Source: Christensenella sp. UBA4636
GTDB lineage: Bacteria; Bacillota; Clostridia; Christensenellales; Borkfalkiaceae
Length of the DNA stretch: 15,358 nucleotides
NCBI GenBank assembly: GCA_002405915.1
Contig: DHMS01000002.1
Span: 1 to 15,358, forward strand
Direction of reading: 5' to 3'
Shown here in pieces: positions 5,531 to 11,521 of the stretch (position 1 is the stretch's first letter; every line of letters begins with the position of its first letter). The notes under the pieces are model-generated. The model saw only the letters and a program-made list of their open reading frames with translations. It searched no databases and had not been told where the DNA came from. The translations under genes were made by a program, and so were the position numbers.

Positions 5531-6793
5531 ATGTTTGAAGAAGTTTTGCTTGCAATGCTAAAACCGCTCACGAATTACTATAATCAGCTAATCGTTGCGG
5601 CGTGGTTGTTCGCTATAGGTCAAAAACCGAGAAAATACGGCGTTTACGCTATCGTCGCTTTGTCTTGCGTATACCTGTTTACCTTTAACGTAATCGGCAA
5701 CATTTCGATAGGTTGGTTCGATATGCGCACGCTCATCGTTTTTTCTTCGATTTTTATTATCTTGTTCGCTTCGCTCAAAATAAACGTGTTCCACGCGTTG
5801 TTTATGACTTCGGTGTCGTATACTTTGCAACAGTTTTGTTTTTATATCGCAAGATTATTCGGCGTAGGCAGTCACCCGCATTCGATAGGCTACGATTCTT
5901 TATACGTCGGTATAGTGATAGTCGTTTATACGCTGTTCTATATGTTCGTGATGAGAAGATTGAAAAATGCCGACTTTGAAATAAAGCGTAAACAAATTTT
6001 TATCGCGATATGCGTTTGCGTGGTGATAGTCGCTTCCGTTATAAGCTCTTACGCAAGGGTTTACGAATGGCAATCGATTACTTCCGTATGGTACGGCTTA
6101 ATGTGCAGCGTTCTCCTTATTTTTGCCGAAGTAGGTTTTATAGGCTACAATTCCGTGGAAAAAGAAAACCTTATAATGGAAGAAGTGAACAGGGCTCAAT
6201 TAAAGCAGTCGGAAAGGCTCAAAGTCAACATCGACGCAATAAACAGAAAGGCACACGACTTAAAACACTTTCTTTCGGCAATGTCTTTTATGACGGATGA
6301 GGAGAGAAAAAACAGTCTGAAAGAAATTAAAGACACGATAGAACTGTACGATTCCACCGTCGTTACGGGTAACGAAGTTCTCGACGCGGTGCTTAACGAA
6401 AAAATGTTTTATTGCAAGTCCTGCGGAATAAGAATGACCGCGCTTATAAACGGAAGTGATTTTTCCTTTATGGATAAAGCCGACGTTTATTCGCTTTTCG
6501 GCAACGCGCTCGATAACGCCATAAACTATTTGCAAAATATAAGCGACGTTGAAAAACGAGTGGTTACCGTCGTTTCGGAAAAGTGGCTCGATATGTCAAA
6601 GCTTTCTTTCGAAAATTACGTCGAAAAGGACATCGAACTTGTGGACGGGCTTCCCGTCATCAAAAATAACAGCAACTACCACGGCTACGGAACAAAAAGC
6701 ATGAAATATATCGCCGAAAAGTATAAAGGCGAGTTCAAAATATCAAGCGAAAACAATAAATTTACCGTCTGCATAATATTCTCCGCGCATTAA
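5531..6793 (+). CDS. AgrC-like GHKL sensor histidine kinase
   Basis: This 420-residue membrane sensor has an N-terminal half with about six hydrophobic segments (residues about 10-205), a coiled linker (about 208-238), an H-box with HDLKHFL (probable phosphoacceptor H242), and a GHKL ATPase domain with the N-box GNALDNAINYL (324-334) and the glycine motif HGYGTKSM (384-391). This layout is typical of peptide- or envelope-sensing kinases paired with LytTR regulators. The start overlaps the regulator's translation unit: GGGGAGG ends 11 bases before the ATG, and only two bases separate the genes, so they are co-transcribed and probably coupled. No peptide-pheromone gene or AgrB-like processing protein is visible next to it, so the stimulus is unknown. 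Confidence 0.92.
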   Translation: MFEEVLLAMLKPLTNYYNQLIVAAWLFAIGQKPRKYGVYAIVALSCVYLFTFNVIGNISIGWFDMRTLIVFSSIFIILFASLKINVFHALFMTSVSYTLQQFCFYIARLFGVGSHPHSIGYDSLYVGIVIVVYTLFYMFVMRRLKNADFEIKRKQIFIAICVCVVIVASVISSYARVYEWQSITSVWYGLMCSVLLIFAEVGFIGYNSVEKENLIMEEVNRAQLKQSERLKVNIDAINRKAHDLKHFLSAMSFMTDEERKNSLKEIKDTIELYDSTVVTGNEVLDAVLNEKMFYCKSCGIRMTALINGSDFSFMDKADVYSLFGNALDNAINYLQNISDVEKRVVTVVSEKWLDMSKLSFENYVEKDIELVDGLPVIKNNSNYHGYGTKSMKYIAEKYKGEFKISSENNKFTVCIIFSAH

Positions 6794-6808
6794 AATCGGC
6801 AAGTTTTC

Positions 6809-6839
6809 AAAGGCGACCTTTACGGGTCGTCTTTTTTTT
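6809..6839 (+). terminator. Terminator after the two-component operon
   Basis: AAAGGCGACC (6809-6818) pairs with GGTCGTCTTT (6825-6834), ten pairs with one G.U, followed by a T run to 6839. Confidence 0.9.
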
Positions 6840-6844
6840 GCGTT

Positions 6845-6880
6845 ATGCAAAGTTTGAGTTGAAAATGCAAAATTTGAGCT
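6845..6880 (+). promoter_or_regulatory. Tandem direct repeat, predicted LytTR operator
   Basis: ATGCAAAGTTTGAGTT (6845-6860) and ATGCAAAATTTGAGCT (6865-6880) match at 14 of 16 bases with a period of exactly 20 bp, about two helical turns. The second repeat ends five bases before the -35 box. LytTR activators bind such spaced direct repeats just upstream of -35, and their half-sites often contain GTT, as the first repeat does. The regulator encoded 1.3 kb upstream is the obvious candidate. Repeats and spacing are seen; the binding is inferred. Confidence 0.6.
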
Positions 6881-6885
6881 TAATA

Positions 6886-6914
6886 TTGACACTTCGGCTT
6901 GCCGTTGTTACAAT
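6886..6914 (+). promoter_or_regulatory. Strong promoter of the lipoprotein-GH3 operon
   Basis: TTGACA (6886-6891), a 17-bp spacer and TACAAT (6909-6914), close to the housekeeping consensus. The ribosome site AAGGAGG (6931-6937) and the ATG at 6945 follow. Confidence 0.88.
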
Positions 6915-6944
6915 AGGCTCAAAAATTCCTAAGGAGGATTTTTA

Positions 6945-7910
6945 ATGAAAAATTTGCAAGTTTTGTTTGGCAAGTTTCTGCTCGTGTTGCTTTGCTTCAC
7001 TTGTATAGGACTTGTAGGTTGCGCCGATACGGAAAACCCCGAACCGACGCCCGAGCCGAAAACCGATTACGAATTCGTGTTCGAAGGAAGCGACGATTTC
7101 GAAAGCGGCGGAATCACGAGGCATCTCGATATTTCCGTCTACGGTAACAAAGACGACGAAAAAAGCGTTCTTTTAAAAGTAAAACAGTTACCGCAAATAG
7201 AATATTACGGGACGTGGGTTTTAGTGCCTAACAAAGGCTATAAAATCTACTTCGAAGATTCGCGTTCTACTTACGTTTATTGCCGTTACGATACCGAAAA
7301 GAAGCAATTCGGTTTCAATTATCGTTGCAGCTTCGGCAATGCGGGAACTAAAACCGTCGCGTTTAGTTACGAGGATAAAAGCTTCGAATACGACGGAATA
7401 GGTCTCGGGCTTCATCCGCCGGTAATAGGCTCTCTTACGTGTAACGAAGACGGGACTTTTGTCGTCGGGTCGCGCACGGGTACTTGGGAATATTTGCCCG
7501 ATACTAATCAATATTACTTTCATTTCGGAAAAGATACCGGGTATATGGAAGCGTTCAAGCTCGACGAATGGCATGAGGAAAACAACGACCGCGGCAAAGA
7601 CGGCATTTTCGAATGGCAGGTATACGACTATACCGCGACGGGCTTTTCGTCTAAGCTTTGGATAAGCGGCAAAACGGGTTTGCCATGCAACAGGGAGTAC
7701 ACCATAGACGAAGACGGCGTTATTCATACGACGACCCCGGAAGGTCACGAAGTTTACTACACTATAGACGCGGAAAACGACAACGCGCCGTACATTATGG
7801 AACACGTTTACGCGAATTTTAACGCTGAAACGGGCAAGTACGAGATGGTTTACATAACCGGTAGTTACGGGTACAGAATGACTTACGCTACTTTCGAACC
7901 TGAAGAATAA
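6945..7910 (+). CDS. Secreted lipoprotein of unknown family
   Basis: The 321-residue product begins with a short basic segment, a hydrophobic core and the lipobox LVGC, with C26 the predicted lipid-modified residue. A Pro/Glu-rich spacer (about 30-42) links it to a mature part rich in Tyr, Gly, Asp and Thr, which looks like beta-structure with repeated G-T-W/Y-Y motifs. Four cysteines in the mature part (in YCRYD, YRCSF, LTCNE, LPCNR) could form disulfides. I do not recognise a family. It is expressed first in the operon, with a near-perfect AAGGAGG, and the GH3 gene follows after 18 bp. It may be a glycan-binding or partner protein of that enzyme on the cell surface, but this rests on gene order only. 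Confidence 0.85.
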   Translation: MKNLQVLFGKFLLVLLCFTCIGLVGCADTENPEPTPEPKTDYEFVFEGSDDFESGGITRHLDISVYGNKDDEKSVLLKVKQLPQIEYYGTWVLVPNKGYKIYFEDSRSTYVYCRYDTEKKQFGFNYRCSFGNAGTKTVAFSYEDKSFEYDGIGLGLHPPVIGSLTCNEDGTFVVGSRTGTWEYLPDTNQYYFHFGKDTGYMEAFKLDEWHEENNDRGKDGIFEWQVYDYTATGFSSKLWISGKTGLPCNREYTIDEDGVIHTTTPEGHEVYYTIDAENDNAPYIMEHVYANFNAETGKYEMVYITGSYGYRMTYATFEPEE

Positions 7911-7928
7911 TTTCGGAGAACAATCAAA

Positions 7929-10775
7929 ATGAGTATAATCAACAAAATAAAACACATAGTTATAGGCATAGCATGTCTTTTGCTTGTCGGCATAATGATA
8001 GTAGGCGACTTCGTATGTAAAGAGTTTTACGGTGATATATCGACAAGGCTCGGACAGAGAACCTGGACGATGGAAGAGGTCGGCGACGATGACGGCTACG
8101 ACGCCACGCATTATACTTCCGAGTATGATTACAACATTAAGGAAATCCGCAAAGCGCAGGAAAAGCTTGCCACGGATATACAGCAAGAAGGCAGCGTTAT
8201 ATTGAAAATGGGCGCGTTGCCTATGGCTAAAACCGCAAATATCACGCTTTTAGGCGCGGCTTCTGCTTCGGGCTTTTTGTATGCCGGGTCGGGTTCCGGC
8301 GCGATAAGCTCGGCTGCGATGCCCACGCTCAAAAGCGTTTTCGAAGACGCAGGCTATAAAGTCAACGAGGCAATGTGGACTTATTACAATACGGGCGCGG
8401 GTAAAAGTCGCCAAAGCGCAAGCGGAAGAAGAGTCGGCGAAAGCGGCGCGCCCGCAGCGGGCAGCGCGGCGGCAAATTCCGTAAGCGCGTATAAGGATTA
8501 CGGCATAGTGGTTGTAGGCAGAGCGGGCGCGGAAGCAACCGATATTCCTTTCACGACCGTAGAGGACGAAAACAAACACTTCCTCGAACTTTCCGCCAAC
8601 GAAGTTTCGCTTATCGATTACGCAATCGCGAATTTCGACAATACTGTTATTTTGCTTAACACAATGCAACCCGTTGAACTTTCGCCCGTTCTCAACAAGA
8701 ACGTAGCTATCGTGTGGATAGGCGCGGCGGGCGAAAAGGGCGTAAAAGCCGTACCGGGTATACTCAACGGCACGCTCAATCCTTCCGGCAGACTTGTCGA
8801 CACTTACGCTACAAAGTTGATGAACGCTCCGTCGGTAGCCAACCAAGGCAACTTCCAGATAACAAACCTTTGGAGTTCGGTGAACGGCAACCGCAGCGGC
8901 AACTATTACGTTTACGCCGAGGGTATCTATGTCGGGTATCGTTACTACGAAACGAGATATGCCGACAAGGTCGAAAACAGAGCGAAAGTAGGCGATTTCA
9001 ATTATAATAACGAAGTCGATTTTCCGTTCGGTTACGGTCTTTCCTATTCGACGTTTGAATATTCTGACTTCGATATCGCGGAAAGCAGAGATAAACTCAC
9101 GGCGAAAGTTACGGTTAAAAACACGAGCGAAGTTGCGGGCAAAGAGGTAGTGCAAATTTATATGCAGTCACCCTACACCGACTTCGACGCTCAAAACGGT
9201 ATCGAAAAGTCTGCGATAGAGTTAGTAGGATTCGCTAAAACCGAAGAAATCGCCCCGGGCGCAAGCGTTACCGTTAACGTTGAAATACCTAAGGAATATA
9301 TGAAAGTTTATGATTCCGTCGTAAACAAAACTTACATCGTGGAACAAGGAGACTATTACTTTGCCGTCGGGAAAGACAGTCATGACGCGCTCAATAACGT
9401 GCTTGCAAAGCGCGGGTTTACTAAGTCGAACGGGATGACGGACGACGGCGACGCAAACGCCGTAGACGTGGTAAAGGTGACCGCGCTCGATACTAAGACG
9501 TATTCGACGGGCGAAGACGGCAAAAAGATAGAGAACGAATTTGCAAACGACACGATTAACGCTTACGATTCTTCCTTTAAGTATCTTACTCGTAGCGACT
9601 GGGTAGGCACAATGCCTCGTCCTTACGGCGGAGAGAATGCCGACGCGACATACAAAGGAAAAATAACGGCGGGCGAGAAAATGCTTGCCGACGAAAACGT
9701 ACCCGACCCGGTAATAAACTCTTCCGACGAAATGCCTTTGACGGGGCAGAAAAACGGGCTTGTGCTTGCCGATATGTTCGGGCTTGATTATAACCACGAA
9801 CTTTGGAATAAACTTCTCGACCAACTTTCGATAGAGGATATGAAAACTTTGCTTACCGCGCGTTACGGCAATGCGAAAATAGAATCAATCAACAAGCCGT
9901 ACTTCGTCGATAGCGACGGTCCTCAAGGCATAACTTCGAGCGCGGGCGGAACGGCAACGGGTTTCGGTTATCCGATAGAATTGCTCGTCGCTTCGACATG
10001 GAACCTTGAAATAGCCGAAAGACAAGGTAAGCTCATCGGCGAAGATTCGCTCGTAACGCTTGTTCCCGGCTGGTACGCGCCCGCTTGCAATATCCATAGA
10101 AGCGCGTTTTCGGGCAGAAACTTCGAATATTATTCGGAAGACCCGCTTATGAGCGGTCGGTTCTCGGGAACGGTTATACAAGAAGCTTGGAAAAAGGGCT
10201 TGTATTGCTATCTTAAACACTTTGCGCTTAACGACCAGGAAACCAACCGCAACACGGCAAGCACGTTTGCAAACGAACAAGCTATCCGTCAGATTTACTT
10301 AAAGCCTTTCGAAGTCGCTATTCGCGATTACGGCGCAAACGCGCTCATGCTTTCGATGAACAGAATCGGCATGACTTGGTCCGGTCATCACGTCAACCTT
10401 TTGCAAAAAGTCGTTCGCGGCGAATGGGGTTTTGTGGGCGTAGTAAACACCGACGCAAGCGGCAGATTCGCTACCGATATAAACGACAGCGCGGTTTACG
10501 CCGGCACCGACTGCTTCCTTAACGCGCAGACCGTCAACGACGACGAGATAAAGAGCGCGACTATGGTTAAGGCTTTGAGAGAGGCTGCGCACAGATTATT
10601 GTACGTTACGGGTAACTCTAACGGTATGAACGGCATAAAGCCCAACACGATTATAAAGGACCTAACGCCGCCGTGGGTGTATTGGCTAATAATAGCGAAC
10701 GTTGCGGTTATCGGCGGAGCAATCGTTGCGGCGGTGTTCAACGCGCTCGTCACGTTAAGAAAAAGAAAAGTATAA
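7929..10775 (+). CDS. Membrane-anchored GH3 glycoside hydrolase with swapped domain order
   Basis: This 948-residue surface enzyme probably releases terminal beta-linked sugars (beta-glucosidase or related). Order: membrane helix (about 10-29, basic inner side); the (alpha/beta)6 GH3 C-type domain (about 75-372, ending FPFGYGLS at 365-372); a fibronectin-III-like GH3 accessory domain (about 380-500); a linker (about 500-600); the TIM-barrel GH3 N-type domain (about 600-900); a second membrane helix (about 917-941) with tail RKRKV. Barrel motifs are DSDGPQG (661-667, substrate-binding D663), K763-H764 in LKHFALNDQETNR (R774), and the nucleophile motif VVNTDAS with D842. Most GH3 enzymes put the barrel first; the reversed order is known in some rumen Clostridia beta-glucosidases. 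The motif around D842 is TDAS rather than the usual SDW. I cannot locate the acid/base glutamate. GGAG lies ten bases before the ATG. Substrate is unknown. Confidence 0.92.
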   Translation: MSIINKIKHIVIGIACLLLVGIMIVGDFVCKEFYGDISTRLGQRTWTMEEVGDDDGYDATHYTSEYDYNIKEIRKAQEKLATDIQQEGSVILKMGALPMAKTANITLLGAASASGFLYAGSGSGAISSAAMPTLKSVFEDAGYKVNEAMWTYYNTGAGKSRQSASGRRVGESGAPAAGSAAANSVSAYKDYGIVVVGRAGAEATDIPFTTVEDENKHFLELSANEVSLIDYAIANFDNTVILLNTMQPVELSPVLNKNVAIVWIGAAGEKGVKAVPGILNGTLNPSGRLVDTYATKLMNAPSVANQGNFQITNLWSSVNGNRSGNYYVYAEGIYVGYRYYETRYADKVENRAKVGDFNYNNEVDFPFGYGLSYSTFEYSDFDIAESRDKLTAKVTVKNTSEVAGKEVVQIYMQSPYTDFDAQNGIEKSAIELVGFAKTEEIAPGASVTVNVEIPKEYMKVYDSVVNKTYIVEQGDYYFAVGKDSHDALNNVLAKRGFTKSNGMTDDGDANAVDVVKVTALDTKTYSTGEDGKKIENEFANDTINAYDSSFKYLTRSDWVGTMPRPYGGENADATYKGKITAGEKMLADENVPDPVINSSDEMPLTGQKNGLVLADMFGLDYNHELWNKLLDQLSIEDMKTLLTARYGNAKIESINKPYFVDSDGPQGITSSAGGTATGFGYPIELLVASTWNLEIAERQGKLIGEDSLVTLVPGWYAPACNIHRSAFSGRNFEYYSEDPLMSGRFSGTVIQEAWKKGLYCYLKHFALNDQETNRNTASTFANEQAIRQIYLKPFEVAIRDYGANALMLSMNRIGMTWSGHHVNLLQKVVRGEWGFVGVVNTDASGRFATDINDSAVYAGTDCFLNAQTVNDDEIKSATMVKALREAAHRLLYVTGNSNGMNGIKPNTIIKDLTPPWVYWLIIANVAVIGGAIVAAVFNALVTLRKRKV

Positions 10776-10790
10776 AGGCGGTGAATTATA

Positions 10791-11120
10791 ATGAGTTTTT
10801 CTAAAAAAGATATTCCTTGTTACGTTGTTTTAGGTTTATTCGTAATAGGTTTTATAGCGGAACTTATCGGCGGACTTATCTCCGGTCAAGAAAGCGTAGG
10901 TTTCAACTTTTCTCTTTCCGCGCTAATGATAGTCGGTATCGTACTTATAGCCGTATGCTGTATAGCTCATATCGTCATAAAGGTTTTACAAAATAAGATA
11001 GGTTGCTCCGCAAACTTGCTCGACGTAGAAGCGATAGTAGCAATCGTTATGGCTTTCTTTGCTATAATCTATCTCGTATGCGTTATCATCTGGCCGGTAG
11101 TGTTCCCCGCAAACGGCTAA
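10791..11120 (+). CDS. Small three-helix membrane protein, unknown
   Basis: This 109-residue protein has three hydrophobic segments (about 10-31, 43-65 and 81-103) joined by a Gly/Ser/Glu loop and a short basic loop (KVLQNK). It has no recognised family or catalytic motif. GGCGGTG precedes the ATG, and only 15 bp separate it from the GH3 gene, so it closes that operon. It could help anchor or assemble the doubly membrane-tethered hydrolase, but nothing in the sequence proves this. Confidence 0.75.
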   Translation: MSFSKKDIPCYVVLGLFVIGFIAELIGGLISGQESVGFNFSLSALMIVGIVLIAVCCIAHIVIKVLQNKIGCSANLLDVEAIVAIVMAFFAIIYLVCVIIWPVVFPANG

Positions 11121-11127
11121 AAGTCTG

Positions 11128-11411
11128 AGGGCTTTCATTCACAATCTACTCAATACCGAGAAGGCGGCTTTTTCGCGCTTTTTCGTGACCGCTCGGGCGC
11201 AGTACGCCCCGGGTACAGCCTCCCTCACGCTCGCAAAAAATCATCGAAAAAAATACGCTCTTCTCGGTGCTTCGCATTTTTGCGGAAAAGAAAAAAGTTT
11301 TTTGTTCGATTTTTACTAACCTGAATGTTTGAAACCGTAATCTTTTATACGGTTATAAATTAAAAGTTTTGCTTCCGCAAAAATAATGAGTAGATGAAGA
11401 ATGAAAGCCCT
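11128..11411. mobile_element. MITE-like element with terminal and nested inverted repeats
   Basis: The ends are AGGGCTTTCATTC (11128-11140) and GAATGAAAGCCCT (11399-11411), perfect 13-bp inverted repeats. They continue as CTACTCA (11146-11152) and TGAGTAG (11387-11393) after five partly matching bases. Inside, ACCGAGAAG (11155-11163) pairs with CTTCTCGGT (11260-11268), ATTTTTGCGGAA (11276-11287) with TTCCGCAAAAAT (11373-11384), GGGCG (11195-11199) with CGCCC (11205-11209), and AACCGTA (11333-11339) with TACGGTT (11348-11354). No coding sequence fits, so it cannot move alone. No target-site duplication is evident. It could be a non-autonomous transposon, a structured RNA, or an elaborate transcription barrier between the convergent genes. 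Confidence 0.6.
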
Positions 11412-11425
11412 ATAAGTCGATTATC
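11410..11425. repeat. Dispersed 16-base motif, copy 2
   Basis: CTATAAGTCGATTATC overlaps by two bases the right end of the 284-bp inverted-repeat element. It is identical to the copies at 4612-4627 and 14339-14354. Confidence 0.8.
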
Positions 11426-11454
11426 TGCAAAAAACGAATATAAAGCACAAAAAC

Positions 11455-11492
11455 AAACCCCGCTTGCGTGAGTTTTACGCGAACGGGGTTTT
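11455..11492. terminator. Two-way terminator between convergent genes
   Basis: AAACCCCG (11455-11462) pairs with CGGGGTTT (11484-11491), with an inner stem GCGT/ACGC (11466-11469 with 11477-11480). A-rich and T-rich flanks let it work on both strands. It lies 30 bp past the ABC transporter stop, and also blocks read-through from the GH3 operon. Confidence 0.88.
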
Positions 11493-11521
11493 AAAATGTC
11501 GTTTTTTTAGTTTTTTGAGTT

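Noticed and set aside
7221..9155. Long minus-strand ORFs opposite the lipoprotein and GH3 genes
   Set aside because: They are shadows of real genes with recognisable signal peptide and domains; the minus frames show no family features or ribosome sites.
11128..11411. Insertion sequence
   Set aside because: The interval is too short for a transposase and no ORF fits; at most a non-autonomous element.
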